In this document: positions 1 to 7,965 of the stretch, piece by piece
How positions within the stretch are numbered: position 1 is the stretch's first letter
Layout: each line of letters begins with the position of its first letter
Source: an uncultured Cellulosilyticum sp.
Lineage (GTDB): Bacteria > Bacillota > Clostridia > Lachnospirales > Cellulosilyticaceae
NCBI GenBank assembly: GCA_934725855.1
Contig: CAKVCL010000020.1
Coordinates: 1 to 64,000, forward strand
Length of the DNA stretch: 64,000 nt
Reading direction: 5' to 3'
Made by a program: the position numbers and the translations under genes
Notes under the pieces: generated by a model
Databases searched by the model: none
What the model was told of the DNA's origin: nothing
The model's input: only the letters and a program-made list of their open reading frames with translations

Positions 1-13
1 AAGTATTTACAGG

Positions 14-40
14 TACACTGGCTATGGAATAGCCAGTGTA
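14..40. terminator. Perfect 12-bp hairpin upstream of the lysS leader
   Basis: TACACTGGCTAT (14-25) and ATAGCCAGTGTA (29-40) form a perfect 12-bp stem around a 3-nt loop. The downstream sequence is not U-rich on either strand, so it is either the terminator or 3' processing hairpin of a gene left of the window, or a DNA palindrome. Function is inferred only from position. Confidence 0.5.
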
Positions 41-87
41 AAAGTGTTGCGCTTAATTTTACCGCTGAATAGTAACAGAAAATACCC

Positions 88-116
88 TTGCATTTACAAG
101 ATAACTATGCTAACAT
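88..116 (+). promoter_or_regulatory. Candidate promoter for the T-box/lysS unit
   Basis: TTGCAT (88-93), a 17-nt spacer and TAACAT (111-116), with an extended TGC directly before the -10. Predicted start is near 123, about 15 nt before the T-box stem I, which fits a T-box transcript. The -35 is weak (3 of 6). Confidence 0.45.
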
Positions 117-135
117 GCACTTTATAGTATCAATA

Positions 136-474
136 AAAGCGATGAAGAGTGAGAGTAGGTATCTGAAAGTGTTACAGAGAGCCCCCAAAAGCTGCAAAGG
201 GGTACATGGAAGGGTATTCTAAGTCATCAGAGTTCTGGAAACAGAACCGAATAAAGCCTTGGAGCTACATACCGACTGCATATTTTATATGCTGAGATTA
301 TGTTGGGCGTGCCCATTATAGCACAGGAGTATCGATATTTTATCTGTACTTTTTAATAACCAATAAGAACAGTAAATATCCGTACTTATAAAGGCTTGTA
401 TTGTGAAATACAAGTAAACTAAGGTGGTACCACGGGTATATACTCCCGTCCTTGGAAACAGGGACGGGTTTTTT
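136..474 (+). promoter_or_regulatory. T-box riboswitch leader, lysine type (AAG specifier)
   Basis: A tRNA-sensing leader that controls lysS by antitermination. The conserved T-box AAGGTGGTACCACGG lies at 421-435. The competing terminator pairs CCCGTCC (445-451) with GGACGGG (462-468), followed by six T. Stem I can be read directly: GATGA (141-145) pairs with TCATC (224-228), and AGAGTA (152-157) pairs with TATTCT (215-220). This leaves AAG (221-223) in the specifier position of the internal loop. AAG is a lysine codon and the downstream gene is a lysyl-tRNA synthetase, so specifier and gene agree. Uncharged tRNA-Lys should stabilise the antiterminator and allow readthrough. The T-box call is firm; the exact specifier is inferred from the pairing. 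Confidence 0.92.
445..474 (+). terminator. T-box terminator hairpin upstream of lysS
   Basis: A 7-bp GC-rich stem (445-451 with 462-468) and a run of six T. Its 5' arm directly follows the T-box sequence, the usual mutually exclusive terminator/antiterminator layout. Confidence 0.9.
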
Positions 475-529
475 GCGTTCATAAATTCACTGTTCCAAAC
501 AAAACTTATTTTAGAAAGGAAAGATTTTT

Positions 530-1915
530 ATGAGCGAGAATGTATTATTAGAAGCAAGATTAACAAAGTTAGACTATGTAAGGGCTATTACTAATCCCTA
601 TCCAGAGCGTTTTGAAAAGACTCATGAACTTAAAGAAGCTGCTCTATTAGCAGATGAAACAACTGGTGTACGCGTAGCTGGAAGAATTCTATCTATGCGT
701 AAGATGGGAAAAATGTCTTTTTTAATGCTTTCTGATATTGAAGGCAAGCTTCAAATTGCTGTAAAAAAAGATATGGTAGGTGAAAAAACACTTCGTGCTA
801 CCCAAATCTTTTTCCTCGGCAAGTCACTTCGCCCTTTACCTGAAAAATTTCATGGCATTCAAGATACAGAAACGTGCTATCGTAAGCGTTATCTTGACTT
901 ATTAATGAATGAAGCGACTAAAGAATTCTTCTTGAAAAAAGTTCAATTCATGCGTGAAATGCGCCGTTATCTAGAAGATGAGGGTTATATGGAAATAGAA
1001 ACGCCTGTTTTAATCGACCATCCATCTGGTGCAACTGCTAGACCTTTTACTGCTCATCATAATGCCCTAAATATGGATGTCTATTTAAGAATTGCACCCG
1101 AAACCTACTTGAAAAGAGCCATTGTAGGTGGCTTTACAAAAGTGTTTGAGTTTGCAAGATGCTTTAGAAACGAAGGGATGGATGCCACCCATCTTCAAGA
1201 CTTTACCATGGTAGAAGGTTATTGTGCCTATTATAACTACCGTGATAATATGAAGTTTTTACAAAACATGCTAACTAGTGTCATTACAAAAATATGGGGC
1301 ACACCTCAGATTACTGTAAATGGTACAGTGATTGATTTTAGTGCCCAATGGGAAGTTATCACTTTTCGTGATTTGATTTTAAGAGATTGCGGTATCGATA
1401 TTGAAGCTTATGAAACCGCTGAAAAGTTACTAGCCAGAATTGAAAAAGAAGGCATTGATCTTGCCTCTGGCACGGATCCTCATCAACTTGGACGTGGCAA
1501 TCTCATTGATTTACTTTACAAAAAAGTAAGTAGGCCAAAGCTCATTGCGCCTACCTTCCTTATTCAGCACCCTACAGACCTTTCTCCTCTTGCACGTGCC
1601 AATGATGAAAATCCTCAAATTTGTGACCGTTTTCAACTTATCATTAATGGTGCAGAAATTATTAATGCCTACTCCGAACTGGTTAATCCCCAAGAGCAAC
1701 GTGAACGCTTAATCGAGCAAGCTCGCTGTAAGGCAAATGGAGATGAAGAAGCCATGATGATGGATGAGGATTATCTCACAGCCATGGAATATGGCATGCC
1801 GCCTATCTCAGGATGGGGTATGGGCATTGAACGTGTATTACAAGTGCTTATGGATAAAGAAAACATTAGAGATTGTGTTCTATTTCCTTTAATGCGTCCA
1901 CTTACGGAATCATAA
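530..1915 (+). CDS. lysS: Lysyl-tRNA synthetase, class II
   Basis: Charges tRNA-Lys with lysine in the cytoplasm. The 461-residue protein has an N-terminal OB-fold anticodon-binding region (about 45-115) and the class II core. Visible landmarks are RKRYLDLLMN, motif 2 (FARCFRNEG), the DHPSGA/PFTAHHNAL region, a SPLAR...NAYSELVNPQEQRER segment typical of LysS, and motif 3 GWGMGIERVLQ. Motif 3 departs from the common GLGIGIDRL form, and the protein is about 30 residues shorter than the usual 490-500, so this is a somewhat divergent LysRS. The ATG at 530 follows GAAAGGAAAG at good spacing. An upstream lysine T-box supports the specificity. The stop lies 7 bp from the end of the convergent methyltransferase gene. 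Confidence 0.9.
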   Translation: MSENVLLEARLTKLDYVRAITNPYPERFEKTHELKEAALLADETTGVRVAGRILSMRKMGKMSFLMLSDIEGKLQIAVKKDMVGEKTLRATQIFFLGKSLRPLPEKFHGIQDTETCYRKRYLDLLMNEATKEFFLKKVQFMREMRRYLEDEGYMEIETPVLIDHPSGATARPFTAHHNALNMDVYLRIAPETYLKRAIVGGFTKVFEFARCFRNEGMDATHLQDFTMVEGYCAYYNYRDNMKFLQNMLTSVITKIWGTPQITVNGTVIDFSAQWEVITFRDLILRDCGIDIEAYETAEKLLARIEKEGIDLASGTDPHQLGRGNLIDLLYKKVSRPKLIAPTFLIQHPTDLSPLARANDENPQICDRFQLIINGAEIINAYSELVNPQEQRERLIEQARCKANGDEEAMMMDEDYLTAMEYGMPPISGWGMGIERVLQVLMDKENIRDCVLFPLMRPLTES

Positions 1916-1922
1916 ACGCCCT

Positions 1923-2651
1923 CTAGCTCATAATCCTAAAAAGCCGATATGCTTTTTCGCAAGGATAATAGTATGGAAATGTTTCATTCTGTGTTTCTTC
2001 TAATGTTTCAAGTAAATGCGCTTTGATTTTTTCTAGGTTCTCATCTCTGTTATAGCAGCTCATAAATAAAACGGCATCCTCTAGTGATTTAAAAGGCTGC
2101 CCAAAACATGTTAACAAGATTTCTTCTTCATATTTTAGGTCATTTGCTTCTAGAGTGGCTTTTATCTCTTGGGTCGTTTCAAAGCTTTTTTTCTTTTTAT
2201 GCGTTTTAAAATGATGGTAACCTGTATTACCTGTAATAAAATACATTTCTTTACCGGTTAAAGAAAGGACATCTTTTAAATGAGGCGCTAAGCCTCCTGC
2301 CATACAAAGTATGGTAACATCAGGTAATGGACTTAGCTTAAGGGTGTTATAATTTTCTTCTATCACTTCTATATTATGTATTTGTTTTTGATCCATATTT
2401 TCTTTGAGGCATTCTAGTGCATGATGATTTTGATCCACTGCAATTACCTTATGCACTTTTGGGCTAAGCACTAAGCTTAGCCCACCAATGCCACATCCTA
2501 GGTCACAAATCGTCACTTCTTTTGATAAATGTTTCATGATGGCATCCGCAAGTAATTGATTACGATTATTCGCTGGATACTCACACGCATCTTGATACCA
2601 TCTGATTTTATCGGGGGTCCATTCATACATTTTTTCTTCTAAGTGTTCCAT
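1923..2651 (-). CDS. Class I SAM-dependent methyltransferase, last gene of the purine/Mo operon
   Basis: A 242-residue cytosolic protein with a clear SAM-binding motif I (DLGCGIGG, about residues 49-56) followed by the acidic VIAVDQN strand, a standard Rossmann methyltransferase. The substrate is not evident; the fold resembles CbiT/precorrin-type enzymes only in general. It starts 4 bp after the NTPase gene and closes the FecB/FecC/FecD/NTPase cassette, so it probably acts with that transporter, for example on a small metal-binding ligand (inference). The C-terminal third (about residues 150-242) is charged and family-specific. No terminator separates it from the convergent lysS. Confidence 0.7.
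   Translation of the reverse strand: MEHLEEKMYEWTPDKIRWYQDACEYPANNRNQLLADAIMKHLSKEVTICDLGCGIGGLSLVLSPKVHKVIAVDQNHHALECLKENMDQKQIHNIEVIEENYNTLKLSPLPDVTILCMAGGLAPHLKDVLSLTGKEMYFITGNTGYHHFKTHKKKKSFETTQEIKATLEANDLKYEEEILLTCFGQPFKSLEDAVLFMSCYNRDENLEKIKAHLLETLEETQNETFPYYYPCEKAYRLFRIMS
1938..1957 (+). terminator. Weak candidate lysS terminator inside the opposing gene
   Basis: AAAAAGC and GCTTTTT form a 7-bp stem with a 6-nt loop just after the lysS stop, within the 3' end of the convergent methyltransferase gene. It is the only hairpin with T residues nearby and is weak. Confidence 0.3.
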
Positions 2652-2655
2652 GTTC

Positions 2656-3162
2656 TCATCCCTTATCTAAAAGCTCATTTGTTAGGGTTTCACGATTTTC
2701 CTCTGTTAGGGTATACACTTTCACATTCGGATGTTTTCTAATGGTCTCTAGAAAGGGAATTGCCTTGGGTTTAATCACGCCAAGTACCTTGACCTCTTGG
2801 TCTAAAACCTCTAGTACTTTTTGACAAAACCTAGGCGACCTACTTTCTAGAAAGCCTAACTCATCCATGATGACAAAGCTTCCTTTAGGGATGTTTTCAA
2901 GTAAGCTTACCCCATAGTTTTCAAAGACTTCACTATAAATCTCCTGTTTTCCTTTCCCATAGAGTTTAGCTAGACAATATCTTTCACCTTCAGGCCGCCT
3001 TGCTGAAAACATCTCTATCTCTCCCACTTCTCCCCATTTGCCCTCTGGGGAAACTTTTTCTGTATAAAAACCATAGCACTTTTCTTTTGGAAGCTTTTGA
3101 ACGAGCCTATGAATTAAAGTGGTTTTACCTACACCCCTTTCTCCTGTAATGAATATATGCAT
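2656..3162 (-). CDS. THEP1-like nucleoside triphosphatase (NTPase_1 family)
   Basis: A 168-residue P-loop protein with Walker A GERGVGKTT at residues 7-15 and Walker B FVIMDELGFLES, which matches the small NTPase_1/THEP1 family (usually 160-190 residues). The family hydrolyses nucleoside triphosphates in vitro and its physiological role is poorly known. It starts 5 bp after the FecB-like lipoprotein gene and is followed 4 bp later by the methyltransferase, so the three are probably translated together. Its linkage to an ABC importer and molybdoenzyme accessory genes suggests handling of the imported metal or ligand, but that is inference. Confidence 0.75.
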   Translation of the reverse strand: MHIFITGERGVGKTTLIHRLVQKLPKEKCYGFYTEKVSPEGKWGEVGEIEMFSARRPEGERYCLAKLYGKGKQEIYSEVFENYGVSLLENIPKGSFVIMDELGFLESRSPRFCQKVLEVLDQEVKVLGVIKPKAIPFLETIRKHPNVKVYTLTEENRETLTNELLDKG

Positions 3163-3167
3163 AACCT

Positions 3168-4355
3168 TTACTCCTTATAGGTAGAATGAGCTAATAAGGC
3201 TTTTGCCTCATCCTCTGATAACTCATAATGCCAGAAAAGCTCATAAAAATCTTGAAGTTCTTTCACCATATCATATGGATAAAGCTCTGGATAAAGTAAG
3301 TTACCTAACCATTTGATTCCAATGATTTGATTAATAGATGGTGGACTTGCTAAGAAGTGATAAGGTCCATAAGGAATTTCGTAATACTTGCCGTTTGCAA
3401 TGGCATTAAGTCCTGACCAGTAAGGATCGTCTTTTACCTTTTCATAAGGTCCACCTGCATCAAATAAGATGACATCTGGGTCTGCTGCCAAGACTTCTTC
3501 CATGGTCACGGTATTGCCACCACCTTTATTAGAAAGCTCAGCCACTTCAATCGCATTTTCTACTCCAACAGCCTCCAATACGCCACAATGAATAGAACCT
3601 TTTGCATTGCAATCTAAGCCTGTTTCTCCTGTTCCAAACATCACACGCAATTTGTTTTCTTCCCCTATTTGTGCACGTGCCTTCTCGGCATCTTGATAAA
3701 CATTTTCTGTATAAGCAGCTAACTTTTCACCTTGTTCTTCATTTTCAAGAAGTTTTCCTAAAGTACGAAACATCTCACCATAGCTATCTACAGTTGCTTC
3801 TATAAAAATAGTCGGAATGTCTGTTTGCTGTTGTATATTATCAAGGTCTTCTTTAGCACTTTTCTTTTTATCCCCTAGGTCAATAATCACATCTGGAGCG
3901 GCTTCAATCAGCGCTTCCATATTTAAATCCCCTTTACCATAAAATTGACCCGTAACAGGTAAGGCTTCACAGTCATCTTTTATGTAATGTTTCTGCTCAT
4001 CACCTAATTTTCCTGCCCAACAAGCTAACTTATCAGGGGCTACGGCATAAAGAATCATTTGTGCCACGGAGCCACTAGGTGCCACTTTCTGAATATGTGC
4101 TGGAATCTCCACTTCACGTCCACAACTATCTGTAAAGACAATGGTTTCAGCTTCTGTATCAGCTATGTTAGTTTCTTTCTGATTTGCTTCTTCCTGAGTT
4201 GGCTCTTTTTGTGTCTCTTCATTAGATTGACTCTCCTCTGTTTGTTCAACTTTTTGATTGCTTTCAGTTTGTGTGGTTGTTTGTGTATTAGAGCACCCTA
4301 CACTTAAAGAAAGCGTTAATAATGTACTGACTATAATTGCCCAAGATTTCTTCAT
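3168..4355 (-). CDS. FecB-type ABC transporter substrate-binding lipoprotein
   Basis: A 395-residue protein with a lipoprotein signal (lipobox LSVGC, Cys21) and then an unusually long Gln/Glu/Thr/Asn-rich linker to about residue 70. The rest is a Peripla_BP_2 domain opening with FTDSCGREVEIP and containing VIIDLGDKK and PDVILFDAGG. The family binds siderophores, cobalamin, haem or oxyanions outside the cell. Position beside xdhC and molybdenum hydroxylases suggests molybdate, tungstate or a chelate of them, as with the FecBCD-like MolABC system (inference). The partner permease and ATPase are upstream in the same operon after a 165-bp AT-rich gap (4356-4520) with no hairpin. Confidence 0.85.
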   Translation of the reverse strand: MKKSWAIIVSTLLTLSLSVGCSNTQTTTQTESNQKVEQTEESQSNEETQKEPTQEEANQKETNIADTEAETIVFTDSCGREVEIPAHIQKVAPSGSVAQMILYAVAPDKLACWAGKLGDEQKHYIKDDCEALPVTGQFYGKGDLNMEALIEAAPDVIIDLGDKKKSAKEDLDNIQQQTDIPTIFIEATVDSYGEMFRTLGKLLENEEQGEKLAAYTENVYQDAEKARAQIGEENKLRVMFGTGETGLDCNAKGSIHCGVLEAVGVENAIEVAELSNKGGGNTVTMEEVLAADPDVILFDAGGPYEKVKDDPYWSGLNAIANGKYYEIPYGPYHFLASPPSINQIIGIKWLGNLLYPELYPYDMVKELQDFYELFWHYELSEDEAKALLAHSTYKE

Positions 4356-4520
4356 ATTGTTTTCCTCCTACGCTCTACAAACTTCTATTTCTATTGAATA
4401 TTATCCATATGTTATTTTTATCTGTCTTTTACTAGGTATCTTTTAGTATTTGTTGTTTATTATCTTTTTTTTGCTATCTGCTTTTTACTATGTTTTTTCT
4501 TTGGTAGATTGCTTTATCTA

Positions 4521-5300
4521 TTAGGAATAGAGCTTTGGAATAAGCAGCTTTTCTCTGACCTCCACTTCCAAACCATATAACTTCATTAAATTTTCTTCTG
4601 TTAAAATGTCTTTTGGTTTTCCCTTAGCTAGCACCTTTCCTTCCTGCAAGGCAATCACTTCATCTGCAAAAAGCATGGCATGCTCGGGATTATGACAAGA
4701 TTGAATGACCAGCAGTCCTTCTTTAGCCAAGGCTTTCATTTGCATTTGGATGCGCATTTGATTGCCATAATCTAAGCTAGCAGTCGGCTCATCCATTAAA
4801 AGAATTTGAGCTTCCTGTACCAGTGCTCTTGCAATCATTGTGAGCTGTCTTTCTCCACCACTCATCTCATGAATGCCACAATTTGCTTTTTCTTTTAATC
4901 CTAGCTTTTCAAGGACCTTATAAGTGATTTCATAGTCTGAAGCATTAGGTGAAGCAAACGGTGATAAATAAGCCGTTCTTCCCATCATCGCAAGTTGTAA
5001 GACTGAATAGTTAAATGTGGGATTACAGCTTTGTGGAATATACGCTATTTTTTTAGCTAGTTCATGTGGTTTATAGTCACCAGCTTTTTTGCCTTCAATT
5101 TTAATCTCGCCTTGCTTTGGTTTAAGGTGTCCCATCATACAGCGAAATAAAGTACTTTTTCCTACGCCATTAGGGCCTAATATATAAACATACTCCCCAG
5201 AAGTAGCTGAAAAAGAAATATTTTTTAAAATCTGATGTGCCCCATAATCAAAACAAAGTTCGTTGACACTTAATAAATCCTTTTTAGGAAGTGTTTCCAT
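4521..5300 (-). CDS. FecE/BtuD-type ABC transporter ATPase
   Basis: The 259-residue ATPase of the FecB/FecCD-type importer. Walker A GPNGVGKST, Q-loop AYIPQS, signature MSGGERQ and Walker B ILLMDEPTASLD are all present. The ATG at 5300 is chosen because it overlaps the permease stop (TAATG arrangement) and has GAGGGGGG upstream; a start 30 bp earlier has no comparable site. It should act at the inner face of the membrane with the permease directly upstream. Confidence 0.9.
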   Translation of the reverse strand: METLPKKDLLSVNELCFDYGAHQILKNISFSATSGEYVYILGPNGVGKSTLFRCMMGHLKPKQGEIKIEGKKAGDYKPHELAKKIAYIPQSCNPTFNYSVLQLAMMGRTAYLSPFASPNASDYEITYKVLEKLGLKEKANCGIHEMSGGERQLTMIARALVQEAQILLMDEPTASLDYGNQMRIQMQMKALAKEGLLVIQSCHNPEHAMLFADEVIALQEGKVLAKGKPKDILTEENLMKLYGLEVEVREKLLIPKLYS

Positions 5301-6304
5301 TACGCTCGCCCCCCTCTTAAAATCATCCATAAGAAAAAGGGTGCCCCTACAAAAGAGGTTAAAATGCCAATAGGTACTTCACTCGTTGCCATGATTCGTG
5401 ATAAATTATCCACTACGATTAAAAAGCTGCCTCCCATTAATAGGGCGGCTGGTAAAAGGTATTTATAATCACATCCCACCCATTTTCTTGCAAAGTGAGG
5501 AATCACTAAACCTACCCAGCCAATCATCCCACTTACGGCTACGCAAGCTGAAGTCATCAGGGTACTGCATGCAATAACCATTAGACGTAATCCCTTTACA
5601 TTAACCCCTAAAGCTCTTGCCTCTTCATCCCCTTGTGTCAGCACATTAAGCCGCCATCTTAAGCATAATAAAGGCATAACCCCTATCATAACGCAAGGTG
5701 CTAATAAAACTAAATCCTTTTGCCTGATGCTGGCTAAACTTCCCATCAGCCAATAGGTAATTGCAGGAAGCTGATTCGTAGGGTCTGCCACTAATTTAAT
5801 AAAGGAGGTACCTGCTGAAAATAGGGAGCCAATCATAATTCCCGCCAGCACTAACCCCAGTGTTGGATTATATTTATATCGCCAAGTACAAACTAGCGCA
5901 ATGCCCACTGCTAAAATGCCAAAGCTAAAAGCCAATGTTGTAATCCCTATACTCCCTAGGCCTAGGAAAATGCCTAAAGCTGCTCCAAAGCCTGCCCCTG
6001 CTGAAGACCCTAAAAGGTCTGGAGATACCATTGGGTTTTTAAACATGCCTTGATACACACAGCCTGCCCCAGCAAGTGCCATGCCTACTAAAGCAGCGGC
6101 AATAATACGCGGCAGTCTTACATTCAGCACCACTACAGCCATTTGTTTCGTCCATGTTTGAGGACGCTCTAGCCATTGACCTAACAAAACGGAAATAACC
6201 TCTTTAACGGGTACATAAAAACGTCCAATTGAAAAAGAAACTAAAAAGATGATACAGAAAATCGTCACTAATGCCCAAAGCTTTTTGCCCTGTTTTTGAA
6301 TCAT
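5300..6304 (-). CDS. FecCD-family ABC transporter permease
   Basis: A 334-residue polytopic protein of the BtuC/FecCD family, with an N-terminal hydrophobic segment, VRLPRIIAAALVGMALAGAG and GLVIPHFAR as family landmarks and about 10 membrane spans. It forms the channel for the FecB-type binding protein. Its ATG overlaps the stop of xdhC as ATGA (6301-6304), showing translational coupling with the molybdenum-hydroxylase accessory gene. That coupling is the main reason to propose molybdate or tungstate as cargo. A separate modABC system is encoded at 41.5-44.0 kb, so the cargo need not be identical. Confidence 0.88.
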   Translation of the reverse strand: MIQKQGKKLWALVTIFCIIFLVSFSIGRFYVPVKEVISVLLGQWLERPQTWTKQMAVVVLNVRLPRIIAAALVGMALAGAGCVYQGMFKNPMVSPDLLGSSAGAGFGAALGIFLGLGSIGITTLAFSFGILAVGIALVCTWRYKYNPTLGLVLAGIMIGSLFSAGTSFIKLVADPTNQLPAITYWLMGSLASIRQKDLVLLAPCVMIGVMPLLCLRWRLNVLTQGDEEARALGVNVKGLRLMVIACSTLMTSACVAVSGMIGWVGLVIPHFARKWVGCDYKYLLPAALLMGGSFLIVVDNLSRIMATSEVPIGILTSFVGAPFFLWMILRGGRA

Positions 6305-7320
6305 GAAATAACGCCTTTACCTGCACGAATGGCAATAAGCTGTCCGGCAATGCTAATGGCAATCTCCTCTGGTGTATCTGCCCCTATCTCCAGTAAACCA
6401 ATAGGCGTTGTGACACGTTTCATATTTTCTGCTGTAAATCCTTGTTCCATCAGTTCTTTTTCTACACTGGCTTTTTTATGCTTGCTACCGATTACCCCTA
6501 TATATTTAGCAGGGGTTCTTAAAGCCTGCATTTCGACTAGCTTATCAAATTTATGTCCTCTGGTCATAATCACAATATAATCCTCACTGGTTACTTCTTG
6601 CATCGCCTCAATCTCACTAAAATCTATCACTTTTGTTTCAACTGCCTGACTAAACCACTCTTTAGATAAAAAATCTTCTCGATCTTCATAGACCTTACAA
6701 CGAAACCCTAAGTGACTCAGGACGGGAACTAATTCTCTTGAAACGTGTCCCCCTCCAAAAATATGTACATAGCCAGGTGTTAGTATTTCTTCTGCATAAT
6801 ATCTGCACCCTTCCCATTCAAATTGACAAGTGCGTCCTTTAATTTTCGCTTCTAGTCCCTTTTTGTCTGCCATACCAATCAGCCCTTTTTGCTGACTGTA
6901 AATGCCTAAATCTCCTTCATCTGATAAATCAGATACTAGCCAGGCTTGCTCTGGTTTATTAAATAAATCAAGTGCCGCCTCGCAAAGCTCAAGCCATTTT
7001 GGATTTTTGCTGTCTAAGTACTTAAAATATAACGTCACATCGCCTCCACAAATCATGCCTATATCTTCTACTTCATTACGGTGTAACATAAATTGCTTAA
7101 TCTTGGAGCCATGTAATGCTAATGCTTCCATTGCCATTTGCACAGAGCGATACTCCACCATACCACCACCAACCGTGCCGCAAATCTGACCCGCTTTTCC
7201 TACTAACATTCTAGCCCCTGTTCCTCTTGGCACAGCTCCTGAACTTGCTACAACCGTTACAAAAACAAGGTCTTCTTTGTTAGCTAAATAACGTTTCATT
7301 TCTGTAAAAAGCTTTTTCAT
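6301..7320 (-). CDS. xdhC: XdhC/CoxI-family molybdenum hydroxylase maturation protein
   Basis: A 339-residue accessory protein. The N-terminal XdhC domain (about 10-75) carries VTVVASSGAVPRGTGARMLV and GTVGGGMVE; the C-terminal Rossmann domain begins at VHIFGGGHVSREL (about 190) and ends with a TPEEIAISIAGQL motif. XdhC binds molybdenum cofactor, protects its sulfurated form and inserts it into xanthine dehydrogenase. The gene lies just downstream of the MocA-like transferase and the fused XDH, its likely clients. It matches ordinary XdhC rather than the separate YqeB marker of selenium-dependent hydroxylase loci, though the boundary between the two cannot be settled by eye. Confidence 0.88.
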   Translation of the reverse strand: MKKLFTEMKRYLANKEDLVFVTVVASSGAVPRGTGARMLVGKAGQICGTVGGGMVEYRSVQMAMEALALHGSKIKQFMLHRNEVEDIGMICGGDVTLYFKYLDSKNPKWLELCEAALDLFNKPEQAWLVSDLSDEGDLGIYSQQKGLIGMADKKGLEAKIKGRTCQFEWEGCRYYAEEILTPGYVHIFGGGHVSRELVPVLSHLGFRCKVYEDREDFLSKEWFSQAVETKVIDFSEIEAMQEVTSEDYIVIMTRGHKFDKLVEMQALRTPAKYIGVIGSKHKKASVEKELMEQGFTAENMKRVTTPIGLLEIGADTPEEIAISIAGQLIAIRAGKGVIS

Positions 7321-7355
7321 AGTGCTTTCCCCCTAACCAGTCAGTCCTTTTCCAT

Positions 7356-7952
7356 TTAATATGTATGCCTTTTTTCTAGATATAGCTTCATTTTCTCGAA
7401 TTCTTCTGGTGTATTGGTATTAAATAAGATGCCCTCATCTTCTACTGAAATAGCAATAAAGGGCTGCACTTTTAGTGCTCCCTTCATGCCCCCTTCTCCC
7501 TTATAGGCTAATAATGGCTCTATTAGGGTTTCGTCTAAAAGAAGAGGATGACCACCCTTTCCTTGATACATGGGTTTGACTACAGCTTCTTCTACTTTTA
7601 AAAGTTCTTCTAAAGTTTCTACTGAAAAAGCAGGTGAATCCACTGGCGTAAAGAAAAATCTTTCACATGCTCCCTTAAGTGCCTGCATTCCCAGTTTGGC
7701 GGATGAGAACATATCACTCACTGCAAACTGCTCATTTCTTACTGTTTCTATCATTTTGTCTTCTTTAAGTAAAGCTTCTAACTGCTCACTACAGTTTCCC
7801 GTTACCACAATGATTTGTCTGACACCTGCTTGTTTAAAGGTTTCTATCATATGAAGAATAATAGGTTTTCCCATCACTTCTTTAATCGCTTTAAAGCTTC
7901 CCATGCGTGAAGATAGGCCTGCTGCCACAATGATTGCTCCTAAATTTTTCAT
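7356..7952 (-). CDS. mocA: MocA-like molybdenum cofactor nucleotidyltransferase
   Basis: A 198-residue NTP-transferase with the N-terminal signature GAIIVAAGLSSRMGSFK, the nucleotide-binding loop of MobA/MocA proteins, and a PVDSPAFS segment resembling the MobA metal site. MocA transfers CMP to molybdopterin to make the cytosine dinucleotide form used by many xanthine dehydrogenase-family enzymes. The ATG at 7952 follows AGAGGATGCTT; longer in-frame starts run into the XDH gene without a good ribosome site. It sits between the fused XDH and xdhC, and a separate MobA is encoded at 39967, suggesting each serves a different cofactor form. Confidence 0.82.
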   Translation of the reverse strand: MKNLGAIIVAAGLSSRMGSFKAIKEVMGKPIILHMIETFKQAGVRQIIVVTGNCSEQLEALLKEDKMIETVRNEQFAVSDMFSSAKLGMQALKGACERFFFTPVDSPAFSVETLEELLKVEEAVVKPMYQGKGGHPLLLDETLIEPLLAYKGEGGMKGALKVQPFIAISVEDEGILFNTNTPEEFEKMKLYLEKRHTY

Positions 7953-7965
7953 AAGCATCCTCTTT

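Noticed and set aside
285..482. Small - strand ORF over the T-box
   Set aside because: It is antisense to a structured leader, has no ribosome site and resembles no family.
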